A DNA stretch of 64,000 bases from Astropecten irregularis. Its lineage: Eukaryota; Echinodermata; Asteroidea; Paxillosida; Astropectinidae. The position numbers and the translations under genes are program-made. Within the stretch, counting starts at the first letter, position 1. The number at the start of each line of letters is the position of its first letter. Below, one piece after another: positions 45,935-57,570 of this stretch. A model generated the notes under the pieces. That model was not told the DNA's origin, made no database searches, and saw only the letters and a list, made by a program, of their open reading frames with translations. The stretch lies in NCBI GenBank assembly GCA_963971285.1, contig OZ020244.1, forward strand, positions 11,284,001 through 11,348,000, written 5' to 3'.

Positions 45935-46615
45935 GTCTAGACCATTGATCTCCATAATACACTGGATAGGACATCGCGCGCCATTTTGTGTAACGCGTGC
46001 GTTTGCTCAGGAGGGTTTAGAAACTTCAAGCGCGGGTCGGCGCAGAGACCGTACGCAACACAAACAAATGAAGTTTGGGGGTTGGGACAATAAATTTGCC
46101 ATATATTTTGCTGATTTTTGAGTGGTTTAGAATTAAACTTTTGGAGGAAATACCTTACTATGGCAAAGTATGGATTATAAATTGTGTTTTGCGTTTGTGG
46201 ATGTAGGCCTACGAATGCCGGGTGCACGGATGACACAAAAAGAGGGATTTGATTCCATAAGTAAGCGTTTTAGTCTGCAGAACAATAAGTTTAAGTGTGT
46301 GGGAATAATTCTAACTTTATTTGAAAAGAATTCTAGAATCCTTATTTCATTTGCCTTTTTTGAATGATCGTTGTAAGCTGTAGTGGTGGCGATTCATTTC
46401 TTTAATTTGGAGCAAACAAAACTTATCATTTCCACGATATTGTATTAAGTTAGCCTTATTTTGTATCTATAAATAACTACTGTGAACTATCATGATGGCA
46501 TTCATCAGCGCATGCGCAACCCTCCTAAACGGGGCTGCGCGTTTTTACAGGAAGCGCTGTACAAAAAGAATACGCGTGTCCTATCCAGTGTATAATGGAG
46601 ATCAATGGTCTAGAC
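45935..46615. mobile_element. 681-bp TIR element with 39-bp ends
   Basis: The ends read GTCTAGACCATTGATCTCC...ACTGGATAGGACA at 45935-45973, inverted at 46577-46615 almost perfectly. They are flanked by TCTAGA-type sequence. The related arm at 47950-47966 (AGTCTAGACGAACTGCT) resembles the site without this insert. The interior shows no domain-bearing ORF. Confidence 0.65.
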
Positions 46616-47374
46616 GAACTGCTATTATTTACCTTATGCGCGCGCACCTACCGTGCCTGATTATATGACGTATGCATAATATATCATGCATAATTAGGTC
46701 AAGCAATGCATATTCATATGTCTAGTCCCCTGACTTCCCTCGCACCGTCTATAATGCACTGCATGTAATGTACTGTACAGTACTCGTACATGTACATGTA
46801 CAGTACACATGTATAAATACCATACAGGTATATTGTACTTCACGAAGTTTTGTAAAACCGTGGGAATTTCCATGGTAAAACAAGGAAGGAAAACTGTATG
46901 TAGGCCTACACGAAATAATGATGCTCGATATGATCGGTAGGCACAAACCAACACAACCCATGATGCTGCGGGTGCATTACCACCGGTTCAGACACAGCGC
47001 GTGGGGGGCTTCATGCGACGCATTCAGCCCGAGGCATGGGCCCGTGATAACCAGTGCGGTCCATCCGCGCACGGACGTTCGTGTAGTATTATTTTTTTTA
47101 TGCGAGACCGCACGGCCTGCAAGTGACTGAGTCAGTCACCCGGTCCCCGTTGTATTTTTTGGGGGGAGGGGGGATTTTCGAGCGGAGCGGGAAAGCCTAT
47201 AGAGACAATTTTTTGTCATACATGAAAATCATTTCATGGCCTCAAAATATTTTTGTGTCATCAAAATTATATTTTGTGTATTCATATGGAAATCTTTTCG
47301 GTCCCTCAAAACATAGAGCTAGGAACAGATCGAAATTGTTTCATCGATTCATGCCCCCGAATTCCTTTTGTCAA

Positions 47375-47515
47375 AAACATTACGTCAACTCGCAAACATT
47401 GCGTCAACTCGCAAACGTTACGTCAACTCGCAAACATTGCGACAACTCGCAAACATAACGTCAACTCAAAAACATTACGTCAACTCAAAAACATTGCTTC
47501 AACTCAAAAACATTT
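47375..47515. repeat. 19-bp minisatellite, about seven copies
   Basis: Unit AAACATTACGTCAACTCGC repeats about seven times, with changes such as GTTACG, TTGCGA and a switch of the last bases to CAA in the final three units. There are no spacers, so it is not a CRISPR array. The frames across it only translate the repeat. Confidence 0.75.
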
Positions 47516-49069
47516 TGTAAATAATTCTGAAAATCCTTATTTATGTTTTCAACATGCATAATCCAAGTACGTGTAAAAAATTGCCGGGGAAGAATTTCAC
47601 CGCCGACAATCATTATTCAATTTATTGTGCACAAGTATTAATGGGACTTGACTGACACATGTGGGCCATGTTTTCTCCGAAGGCGAAGACCATGCCCGGC
47701 CGCCGTCCCGGTGGGGAGCTCCCCGCCTCACCGTACGCGTAGGCCTACGAGTACGAGGCGAGCCCGGTTACGTACACACCGTACCAGTCCTCCTGCCTAC
47801 AGGCCGAGGAACTTCCAGGCAGTGGAAGAACAAGTGAGCTACCTGGCTATTGTGCATTTCCGTGATTTGTGTACGCGTGCGCGAAGCGCAAATTATTCAA
47901 CAATTTCGCGCACGCGCACTAGTTTCCCCCCGTTTTCGGGGGGAAATAATAGCAGTTCGTCTAGACTGTGTTATCGAAGTCAAGTTAGTAGTCGTGCACT
48001 CGTGCGTCGCTAGCGGATTGCCACGATACGCCCTCTCGTGGTGGCGGGTACGATAACACAGTCTAGCAATCTAGACTAGTCAATTGTATGCTCAGGGTCC
48101 GAAGAGCCATATGAAATTAGGCCCCGAGTACATAAAAATGGTGACAAAAGTTAGTTGGGAAAAGCACTGAACATCGTTTTAATTGGTCCAATCATAATTT
48201 TATGCATACTAATACTACATGTTTATATGGCATGACTTGAATTTCATTTGTTTGATGTCATTAATAAATTAAAACACTAAAGTAAAAAAGGCTGGAGGAG
48301 TCATCTTGGTTTTAGGATGTCGTCATCACGTGATAAATTATCTGAGGCTTTCGTCATTTTGATTTTAAGAAGTCAAAATCCCGTGATAAATGGTCTCATG
48401 ATGTGCAACAAAAGCACAGAAAATACGCAGGTTGTGCCCCCCATACAAGGATACAAACAAAGGGCTCAGCATAATTGCCACCGGAATAAAGTTGTTCATT
48501 AAAAGTTCTTTTCATTCCCCTCCTGTTTTCTTCTTTGCTAGCGATTTTGTATAAATTGATTGATATTTTCTGACTGCTTAAACAGCTTAATACAAGCATG
48601 TAGGTAGAAATAGGGGCAGAGAAACACCCGTTATTCTCAGTTGGAATGTAAGTTAGCTGTTTTCACTACTATAAATCATGTTAGTTCCGCTGGTTTCCTT
48701 TCTCCCCACACGCCATCCAAGCATCTTTTGTGACAAAACCATGTGGGCTTCGTGATTAAAACGATTGCATGCGAGGATTTTTGTTTATGTGCAATCACGT
48801 ACCGTATGTAAGAGTATAATGGGCCGTTTGCTACTGTCTGTACACTGTGCATGTGGTAAAGCGTTTATATACGATACGTTATAATGGTTATACGGATACA
48901 CGCTTTGAACCTTGACACGACTCAGTTGTTGCCATGACTTTTCTCACCTTCAAGTGCACCCACGTGAATTTTATTTCAATCAATGGTTAAAAGCAGTCAA
49001 AATGCATATCTCATTATGGTTTAATTCAATTAATAGCACGGGGATATCACATTATCCATGAACAACCAT

Positions 49070-49190
49070 GGGGGACACAAATTACATGGAGGGGGACAGG
49101 TTAAATTCAGGGGGGACATAATTAACACGGCGGGGGGACACTTTTAGCCGGCTGAGTCTGTCCGGGGGGACACGTTTCGAGGGGGGACAG
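49070..49190. repeat. G-rich GGGGGACA repeat cluster
   Basis: Six GGGGGACA motifs (near 49070, 49091, 49110, 49132, 49163 and 49181) lie at 17-31 base spacing and abut the broken end of the Gypsy-3 pol. Several G5-G6 runs on one strand could form G-quadruplexes. From 48087 to 49069 there is no gene that I can support. Confidence 0.6.
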
Positions 49191-51186
49191 ATATAACCTT
49201 TACACCGGAAATACTTCAAGTAAATTACAACAGCCAGTAACTCCCGTCGAGTTACGCAATCATTCCTCTCGGCCTTGCTTAACTTCCGGCTCGCAAAGGC
49301 CAGGACTTTCTCTACGCCGTCATGGACCTCGGACAGGACAGCCCCTATCCCCCCGTTACTCGCATCCGTGTCTAGAATAAATGCGCCCTCTGGCGATGGA
49401 TAGGCCAAGATTGGGGCCTCTTGCAGCGCCCTCTTGATTTCCCCAGACGCATCATCCCAGATAAACTCCTTTGACTTTGACGTAAGTGCATGCAATGGAC
49501 TGGCAATGGTCGCAAATCCCTGTATATACCTTCTGTAATATGAAGCGAGGCCAAGGAAACTCCTCACCTCCTTCACGCACTTGGGACCCGGCCAATCAGC
49601 TACCGCCTCAACTTTGGTGGGGTCGATAGCCAAGCCTTCTTCCGAAACCACGTGAGCCAGGTAGGTCACCGATTTTTGGAAAAGGTTGCACTTACTCGGC
49701 TTCAATTTGAGCTCAGCCTTTCTCAGGCGCTCAAATACCTTGCGCAGACGCTCCAATTCCTCCTCGACCGTTCTACCAAACACAATGACGTCATCTAGAT
49801 AGACCAATAGCATTTCCCATTGCAGTCCAGATAACACCTTTTCCATAACGCGTTCAAATGTGGCGGTTGCGCACTACGAAAGTTTACTTCTGTTGCGCAT
49901 CTTCATCCAAGGTCACTTGCCAGTAACCCGACGCCAGATCTAAGGTGGAAAACCATCTAGCGCCCTCTAGCGCATCTAGTGTGTCATCAATTATGGGGAC
50001 AGGATATGCGTCCTTTATTGTCACGGCGTTAAGGCCTCGGTAATCGATACACAGCCTTTTTGATCCGTCCTTCTTTCTTACTAGTACCACATTTGCCGCC
50101 CAAGGGCTGTCAGATGCCTCAATTGGCCCTTTATTCTTCAAGTCTGCTACCTACCGGTTAATCTCCTGTTGATTTCATACAGGGTGTCTTCTCGGCCTTT
50201 GTTCAGTATCGATACTATGCTTTACTTGGTCAGTAGGCCTAATATCGCTATCGCCCTGAGAAAACACATCCTAATAGTCGATTAAACATTGCTTATGCTT
50301 TAAGCAATCCGGCGGTTTCAAATTCTCTCTACTCCTCTTGTACGAACTCTGTATTAGTAGTGGCTGGGCAACGTGCCAGAACATTCCTCACTCCCCTTAC
50401 TTTGGGGAGGAGCTTCTACTTCAATGGCTACGACTGTGGCTGCGGTAGTCCCTGCCCGGAGGACACGCTTATCCCTATTGGGATTCAGCACTCTAACGGG
50501 CACCACCTCGGCTGGTACGTTCACCAATGTCTTTGCCAAGACTAAGCCTTTTTCACCAAGTTGTCCACCACACTCAATTGGTTCTAGTATCACGGGCCCT
50601 GTCAGCCCTTCATTATGGCCCACTATTCTCCCGGCAATGATGGTCTCATGGCCTGATGGGGTAACCGTAGTCTCAGTGACCACCACCCGACCAATGAAAG
50701 GGTCCCCCGTCACTGCTCTTGCTTCGAATTCGTTCACCATTAACATTCAGCTCCAACCGTCTGAAATCCAGACTTCCTCCAGCCTGTAACAGCCAATCCA
50801 TTCCCAGCATTGTCGGAATAGGCATGTCCGTGAACACCGCCCTCACCAGGTTTACTGTTTTGCCAATCCGTAAGTCAACCCATGCTGTTCCATACACCTT
50901 TAATGGACTACCGTCCACCTGCCACACCCCGGATTCACAATCCTCCAATACTGGTTGTTGTTCCCTTGGCATTAAATGATAGACACTCATACTAATCAGG
51001 GTACGTGCCCGTGGCACCTGTATAAACCAATAACCGGAACTTGGTCGACCGGACCGACCCGTCTACAAACAAACTATGACAGGCTCCGCCCATAGACACT
51101 GTGGTATTGCGTCCTTCACCTTCTAGCTTTCTCTTCTTTACACCTGTTGTGGACCCTTCCCCTGACTCATCCTTCCCGCGGGTCAC
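49191..51186 (-). pseudogene. Gypsy-3 protease-RT-RNase H, broken
   Basis: Protease frames 51186-50992 and 51017-50354: where the catalytic DTG is expected the sequence reads LLVYTGATGTYPD (Asp to Tyr), followed by PREQQPVLEDCESGV and PTMLGMDWLLQAGGSLDF. RT starts at 50141 ([32 protein letters not shown]) and stops after DAQQK at 49884. The next frame (49846) begins MEKVLSGLQWEMLLVYLDDV, so about 20 residues of the central RT fingers region are deleted. RNase H shows FILDTDASNGGIGAVLS and then loses homology at about 49200. The segment 50150-50350 is a decayed linker. No integrase. Confidence 0.75.
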
Positions 51187-52427
51187 TTGGTCGGCTGCAG
51201 GTCGTTTCCCGGAACGAGGAAACGTCTTCGCTTGGATTTCTCACACTCAAGGGCGAAATGCCCCCTTAAACCACCTCGTCTATGTTCTTAGTCTGTCTAC
51301 TCAACGACTCGGCCACGGCATTATTTACCCCGTCGTTGGGCCAGTTTGGCAGGCCGCTCCATCTTGCGATGGGCCCCTACCTTGTGAAAATTCTCGGTCT
51401 CGAGTGCGGCATGCACCGCCTCCGTTAGATTCCTGGGCCGAGCCCGGAAGATGCCCTCACGCACCGTCTGATTGGTCACAGCGTCCACAAAGTGCATCTT
51501 TTCCAACCGTTCCCGTGATTCACCGGGAATTTCCGGGTACGCCCTAACTGCTAACTCGTGAATTACCTGTCCCAACTCCTGCAGAGTTTCTTTAGGCTTT
51601 TACCTTCGATGACGTAATTCCACGAGAAAATTCTCAGCCTGTTGACCAGGCCCAAACCTCCTAGCCAATGACTGCACTAGTTCATCATACGTCAGCCGAC
51701 GCCCTTGGTAAACCCCGTCTCCAAGGGTACGGACGGCATCTCCCTGGAGACTTAATTGCAGCCAAAAATTCGGCAGCTTGTTCATCGTCCCATTGATTCA
51801 CCCTTCGGCAACTCTTGAAGTGCCCGTGGTATTCATTCCACGGCACCTTACCACTGTACCGATCTGGGATTTAACATCCTCGCGGGGGGGGGGGACTCAG
51901 CGGCCACGCCCTCAGCCCTTAAATTAGGCGGAAGTGTTGCAAAACTCATTAGATCACAATGTTTCATTGCATCAGGTGTACAGGTAGTGTCTTCAGATGG
52001 GTCGGTGTCCCTAAATGGGTTCCCAATGCTAGGCTCCTTTTTTACCGCGAATGCTGGAGTGGACGCATTTTCAACACCCCTAGGGGGCGCCCACTCTATT
52101 CCACTAAAATCACTCCTCACCTCTGATTGGTGGGGTTTCAGCAATGTTACTTCGTCTACTGGTGGTACCTGATGCGACTGGTACCCAGAAGTCATATCTG
52201 CTTTGTCAGCCAAACCTTGGCTAGGGTACCGGGCTCCGAACTCTGGGTCAACTCTGATCCCCTTACGGATCCCAGGTACACCACTTCCGCTCCCAGTGGA
52301 CGCACTCGTCTCTCCCAAAGCAGCCCCTTAGTCTAGAAATCTGCTCCAAGTACTGAGTCTTCTCCCACTGTGACAACTGAAGCTCCATATGGGACCTAAG
52401 AAGGTCCTCCTCTGCATGACCACTCAT
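51187..52427 (-). pseudogene. Gypsy-3 gag, several frameshifts
   Basis: An ATG at 52427 (MSGHAEEDLLRSHMELQLSQ) overlaps the stop of the preceding small ORF (ATGA). A frameshift near 52320 leads to an acidic, Ser/Pro-rich stretch. Capsid-like sequence follows: LWLQLSLQGDAVRTLGD-like at 51785 and ARRFGPGQQAENFLVELRHR up to 51600, then, in another frame, ELGQVIHELAVRAYPEIPGE to 51321. A C-run/G-run near 51885 also disrupts it. The order and motifs match the better gag fragment at 61.1-61.7 kb. Confidence 0.65.
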
Positions 52428-52642
52428 ACCGTTGTTTCAACCTCGTTCAGACGATTCAACGCTGCTGTATAATCTGCCCGAGCCCACTCAAAATAGCTCC
52501 TTACTTGTCTTTTGTGCCCGCACCACAAGTAGCCAAAGCAGCCAAAGCAGACAATAACCAATAGCAACAAACCAAAGAACAGTGCCAACAACGTAAACTC
52601 AAGCTCATGCATCGACAAAGTAGATAAAGCCAAGAAGGACAA
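52424..52642 (-). CDS. Small single-pass membrane ORF before Gypsy-3 gag
   Basis: A 72-residue ORF with one strongly hydrophobic segment at about residues 15-40 (TLLALFFGLLLLVIVCFG...), then a basic CGHKRQVRS and a mostly polar tail with ARADYTAALNRLNEVE, which could form a helix. It begins about 32 bases after the primer-binding site, and its TGA overlaps the gag ATG by four bases. An internal ATG at codon 11 could also be used. I do not recognise it. It could be a leader or membrane-anchoring peptide of the element, or an accidental ORF in leader RNA. Confidence 0.4.
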   Translation of the reverse strand: MSFLALSTLSMHELEFTLLALFFGLLLLVIVCFGCFGYLWCGHKRQVRSYFEWARADYTAALNRLNEVETTV

Positions 52643-52673
52643 AACTAACAGACTCTCTATACACTACAACACA

Positions 52674-52691
52674 ATCCCACTTCAGACACCA
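52674..52691 (-). promoter_or_regulatory. Primer-binding site, tRNA-Leu type (Gypsy-3)
   Basis: TGGTGTCTGAAGTGGGAT in element sense is complementary, with one change, to the 3' end of tRNA-Leu (…ATCCCACTTCTGACA plus CCA). It lies three bases inside the LTR end (GGCGTCACA). The same site without the change occurs at 60679-60696. Confidence 0.75.
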
Positions 52692-52694
52692 ATT

Positions 52695-54651
52695 TGTGAC
52701 GCCACGCCCCTTTCATGGGGCGGAAGAGAACCTGACGAGAGCGCGCAGACGGCACTGACCGGCACGTCCCTGAGTGGCTAGCATATTTTTTATTTACACC
52801 GCAGCCTCGGGTTTTTCGCTGTGGCAGTGTAGATTCATGCTTGAGAAGAGACTACCGCTGTTGCATTACACATTTTTCCCCACATCACTGTTGCCAGTTA
52901 CATGAAGTTGCAATGCAAAAATTGAAACTTGACAAATACGTCTAAATACTGTGAAGCTCCCCAGCTCTGAATAAAATTCAGAATGAAAATATAAAGTATC
53001 AATCGTCAGCCTAGTTTATAAATGAGTTATGAATATGAGGTGTTGAAAATGACAACGATCACAGAAACTTTGCCGCGTACGCCTACGAATGCTTATACGA
53101 CAAAAAAGTACGAGTCAGAGCATGGAGGTAGAATTAGGTCACAAAAATTACACGTTGGCATTTTGAATCGCCTATCGTCCAAGCATAGATCACGTTACTC
53201 TGACCACACTCCGAGTACATTTTATACATCACATTTACAAGAACTGTACACTGTAACTGTAGAACTGTTTTGTCGTGATTTTTACATTCCATTCCGTCCC
53301 TCCACAACGTACAAAATTAGCAATACAGTACAACCGGTATGCACATTGTGATGTACAGTGTACATGTAGCACAAGTACAAACGTGTACACTGTACATATC
53401 ATGTGTACACCCACATACTGTACATGTACATTGCACTACAGCTACGGTATAAGCGCAAGTAGCACACAACTTGTAGTCTCTTTTCAAGCATGAATTTGCA
53501 CTGTTACAGCGAAAAACCCTACGCTGCGGTGTAAATAATAAATACGCGAGCGGCTAGGAACGCGTCCGTTGGGATGGAAATATACCGTCCCAGTGCTGCT
53601 GTGTGGTGAGTTCCGCTGGGCTGAATTACGTCACCGGCCGGGTCTTCGGTTACGAGGCAACGAGCTAATGAAATCCTGACACAAAAGCTGCCTGCGATGA
53701 GATGAAGGTGTTCTTCTGCACGGCGATGGACGTCACACATCGGGGGTTTTCCCGCAAGGGAAAAAAAGGCTAATTGAAACAGCAGTGTGAACAGGACCCA
53801 AATAAAACCACAGGAGACCAGAAATACCGTAACATGAAAGAATGGTTTATTCAACACTTGATGAGCATAAATCTGAAATCTCTTAATAAGGGGTGTCCCA
53901 CAGATCTAGTCTGAACGCACAATCAACGCAATACTCGGGTTTGCAGTACAGTGCACCCCAACCAGCTCCCAAAGAGGGTCAATCTCCCAGTCACGCGCAC
54001 ATAACAGGGAGGCTTGGTTAGTCTAGGGCCTACCGAAACAAGGGAGAAACGCCTACACCCAACGGGGGTTGGATGTTACCCACAAGGCTCCCACCGGTGC
54101 GACCTTTGACCCACCCAGTTCCCACTACTGATGCGCTACACGCGAAGGAGTATGCTGTGAGCAGAGCCTACCAGCCAAACACTTTACGTGCTTGCGTAAT
54201 TCCGAGTTACCGATATCCAAGGAGGCCTCCTCTTGCAACTTGCGCTGCAAATACACGGTGGCTATTCCCTTCTGCCACACGTCCCGCTATTTGCTGGGGG
54301 CAAAAGAGGAGCTACGGCCACTCAGAAAGGTAACTTGCACACTACTCCCACCCAACTAGGAGACTGCTCCCAATAGGCTCACACTAACCAACCCTTACCA
54401 ACTAGTCCGCTTGATAGCTGACACGAGGTAACGCACGGTTAGAGCTACCAGAGCAACTCCCCGAGTGCATGTCGCGCCCAGCTTATATAGTGCTATTGCG
54501 TACGCTGCATTGCCAAGGTCACTGTGGCGGGGACTTACCACACCGACCAATCCGCTTTGCTCTTAGCTGCATGCCCTATATGCCTATGCTGCACTCGCTC
54601 ATGCAGGCTATATGCTCACGCTGCATGAATTGCGCCCTCTGTCGCGTTACA
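52695..54651 (-). repeat. 5' LTR of Gypsy-3, interrupted by a Mutator-like MITE
   Basis: It starts TGTAACGCGACAGAGGGCGC at 54651 and ends GGGCGTGGCGTCACA at 52695, a TG...CA pair. Without the 767-bp insertion and its duplication it is about 1180 bp. A TATATAAGC box lies about 160 bases from the start. A shorter relative lies at 43103-43499. Open frames in this stretch have no recognisable domains. Confidence 0.7.
52781..53547. mobile_element. Mutator-like MITE, copy B, inside the Gypsy-3 LTR
   Basis: It has the same GCATATTTTTTATTTACACC ends and interior as copy A. Flanks GAGTGGCTA (52772-52780) and GAGCGGCTA (53548-53556) form a 9-bp duplication with one change. The second end is slightly diverged (AATAATAAATACGC). 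Two independent 9-bp duplications support the Mutator-like assignment. No gene inside. Confidence 0.82.
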
Positions 54652-55017
54652 GACATCCAGTCACCTCGTCTGGTATGCAGTCCAGCACTAGCTCATACAA
54701 ACTGTTACACTCAGGCTGTGATCATCCTCCTTAATACAATCGGTAAATATAAATCAATAATCAAGTAAACATAATTGTAATCATACAAAACAGTTTTCAC
54801 AATGGAGTAAAATAATACACCAATCCAGTAGGCCATTCCACCATAGTAATATCCAATCAACAACACACACATGGACGCACACATTGCAACTAATTCTACC
54901 CGATGGGATCTCTTGGCAAACAAAAATTTAAATTTGTTTGTGCTTGCTATCAAAAAGGAAACCTCAACTTACCAAATAATATAATCACACCTACATGTAA
55001 CACTCTTCCCATCTCTC
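54652..55017. other. No feature recognised
   Basis: AT-rich sequence without a supported gene, RNA or repeat; short open frames lack any domain. Confidence 0.4.
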
Positions 55018-55198
55018 TTATTTTTTAAAGCCCTTTGCCCTGTAACACAAGTCTTGCCACTTCTTGCGGGTGGTTAGCCAATCTCTACACTTTCCCCCAG
55101 CAGCACGTACATGCTCTGCTGCAGTTTTCCGAGTCTTGCGCTTTGTTGCCTCAATGCCAGCACCCCCACCAGAACCAAAGAGTGCTGCCTGATTTTCC
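55018..55198 (-). CDS. Orphan terminal exon of an unrecognised gene
   Basis: A CCTGTTTTGCAG acceptor precedes a 181-nt exon ending in TAA. The frame gives about 59 residues: a Gly-rich start (ENQAALFGSGGGAGIEATK), then a basic helical stretch (KRKTRKTAAEHVRAAGG) and KCRDWLTTRKKWQDLCYRAK before GFKK and stop. The R-x-KKW-x-DL-x-x-R-A-K pattern recalls the last helix of Myb/SANT-like DNA-binding domains of Harbinger-associated proteins, but that is only a resemblance. A possible upstream exon on the same strand (about 55845-55770, ending before GTAAAAG) is too uncertain to call. Confidence 0.4.
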
Positions 55199-57570
55199 CT
55201 GCAAAACAGGGCAAGAGAACTGATTTCAAAGTCCTGTCGAAGTGCTTTATGGGAATGTAAATGTATGCAATAATATAAAGTGAAATGAAATTAAATATCA
55301 AAGACAAGCACAATGTACTGCCTTCCAACACAAATGTACCGACACCATAACCACATGTATGCACCTTCCTGAAAATAGAATTTGACTTGATTATTAATTG
55401 AAACCCATTAAAAACTTCAGTTCAATTATATTACGAAAAGTAAAATAATGACATGTAGTGCAAGATTAATTGAGATGTTTAAGACATCACATTGTCTCAG
55501 CCTTATTCTTAATTCATTGATAATGGTAAAGATACATGTACATGTACTTTTGGCCCCAGGGTAGTGCAAATAATGGCTTGTCTGTTTTCATTATGCTAGT
55601 TCTCCAATGATTTTTTTTTTAATTTCTGATTACAGCTTAATTCATAAGACAAAGAGAACGCTTTAGTAGGTTGTTCATGCTTAATAATAAAAAAGTGCAC
55701 AATTGTGCATAATATCAATATTGTTACGAATGTGTTTAGTGTACTTTACTTTTACCTTTTCTGTCGTTTCCTTTGCCAGTGGTTGCTCTTGTTGACTGCA
55801 GCAGAAGAGGACCCCAAGTTTGTCCAGCTGTTTTATTTTTCAATTGCTTTGAAATGATGAATGATTTTTCTCAATGAAATGGTTGAAAGTGGTGGGTGTG
55901 GAATGTTAGGAATAAATTGATGAGACAGGGGACACAGCTGATATGAAACGAACATTGATTGGTACTGCAGTACCGATGCGCCGCAGATGAAGGCTAAGCT
56001 GTAAAGAGACAAGACTAGATGAACGACTCATCATGCTTATAATAGTCATATTCATGATACTCTGAAACACTGAAAAGGGTTTACTTTGAATTCAATCTAG
56101 TAACTACTAGTACTAGTAGTAAGAGTAACTGCTTATTCATTCATTCTGTTCTTAATATGGTCTTAATTTACTAAGGTTTATTTAAAGTTGTGTCATGTCC
56201 CTCAAAATCAGTAACAACAACACTCAACAGTTGTTAACTTGTATATGAATTCAGAAATCACGCACAGTAAAAGATACGTACTGAACTCAGACTCATTGTA
56301 TTGACAACATTTAGCTAGCCTAGGCAGGACTAGGCTATAAAGCAATCCCTAGCCATCCATTTGAAAAAAAACCCCGGAAACTTCCATGTTAAGAAACGCC
56401 TTACCTTGACTATGAAGTACGAATACGAGTACCGTGTCCAGCGTACGCGTTATACATACTAGCCAGTTAGGCCTAGACTAGGAACTAGTAGTACTAGGCC
56501 CACGTTAGGCCAAGGTCTGGGGGCCAAAAACTAGTACTACTAGTCCTAGTACTAGTACTAGTAGCGTAGGCCCATGTCTTTCTAACAGTACTATGTATAG
56601 GCCTAGGCCTACTACGATGTTATTGACGGTTGGTCAGTAAACCTGTTTTCGAGGTAGGCCTATCAAGTTTTCAAGGGTTGGCCTATACGTCACTGGTACT
56701 ACTGTAGGCGTAGCGATGTGTAGGCCTGTCCCATACAACACATTTTATCATTAAATGATCAAATTATTTATAAGCAGTGAAATGTGCATGTTTCTGGGGG
56801 TTTAACCCTCTCCTTGTTTTGAGACAATCTAGACTGGGATATGCTCACTGCAGTTCACTTACAGACATTTCTGATATTAAGACAATGTGTGTGTACTTTC
56901 CCATACAAATTTTGTACATGATTTCCCATAGACAATTTTGTGTCAAAAGCAGGATTCACTGCTATAGTTCAGTAGCCAATCAAAAGGCCCGGATTGCTGG
57001 CCAATGGGTGAAGAGACTGTGTGACTGTCTGGCCTATGACCACTTCTGTATGATGGTGCTGGCTAAAGCTAGGCCTAGACCAATGGGAAACAATGTTTTA
57101 TGCCCAGCTTAGTGAGTTAAGGCGGGAGATCAATACATGTGCTCACTTTTGTCTCAGCCTGCATTGATGCAACATATATTGTTGCTGGAATTTTTGGTTT
57201 ATTTTTTGCCTCCGGAAAATTATCTGATTTGCCATAATTCTTCATTTTTGTCCATTGCCATTGGACATTGGAGCTTGATTTTTGTGGCCCTTCTGGAGCA
57301 TTTTCTGATTTTCCATCATTCCTAATTTGGAGCTTGACATCGCTAGCAAATTGTTATCTGCCATCTTCCATCCACTGGACATTTGGAGCTTGATTTCCGT
57401 AACATTTTTGACTTGCCATCAATTCATCCATCCTTTTGTACATTGGTCGGGACATTGGAGCTGAATTTTTGTGGAGCGTGGCCTCTCTAGCATCATCCAT
57501 CCATTGGACATTGCGGCTTGACTTCATTTTATGAACTCATAACTCTCAGTGACTCAGTCCCATCAGCTAA
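55199..57570. other. Mostly unannotated stretch with CTAGTA simple repeats
   Basis: No gene is supported. ACTAGTACTAGTAGT-type simple sequence occurs at about 56100-56125 and 56483-56570, with TAGGCCTAGGCCTAC palindromes nearby. Around 57130-57510 a loose repeat of CATTGGAC/GAGCTTGATTT recurs about five times. Confidence 0.4.

Larger units (their letters stand above)
45806..48086. mobile_element. Nested inverted-repeat element (TAGACTGTGTTATCG family)
   Basis: Arms at 45814-45933 and 47961-48078 are inverted copies of about 120 bp. Each arm is itself bounded by AGACTGTGTTATCG and its inverse, so each arm looks like a small MITE. The inner sequence GAACTGCTATTATTT (46616) is also inverted near 47945-47960. 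Inside sit another TIR element (45935-46615) and a minisatellite (47375-47515). No coding sequence is supported between 46616 and 47374. Confidence 0.6.
49191..54651 (-). mobile_element. Gypsy-3: decayed LTR retrotransposon, 3' part missing
   Basis: From right to left on the minus strand: 5' LTR (54651-52695, interrupted by a MITE), primer-binding site, a small membrane ORF, gag, protease, RT and the first part of RNase H. It stops at about 49191 against a G-rich repeat; no integrase or attached 3' LTR is seen. Gag and protease resemble those of the fragment at 60-62.6 kb, and both use the same primer type. Confidence 0.78.

Noticed and set aside
47375..47515. CRISPR array
   Set aside because: Units are contiguous 19-mers without spacers, in a eukaryotic sequence full of introns and retrotransposons.
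53022..53493. 109-aa and 72-aa plus-strand ORFs
   Set aside because: They lie inside the Mutator-like MITE; the copy at 31393-32154 does not preserve them.
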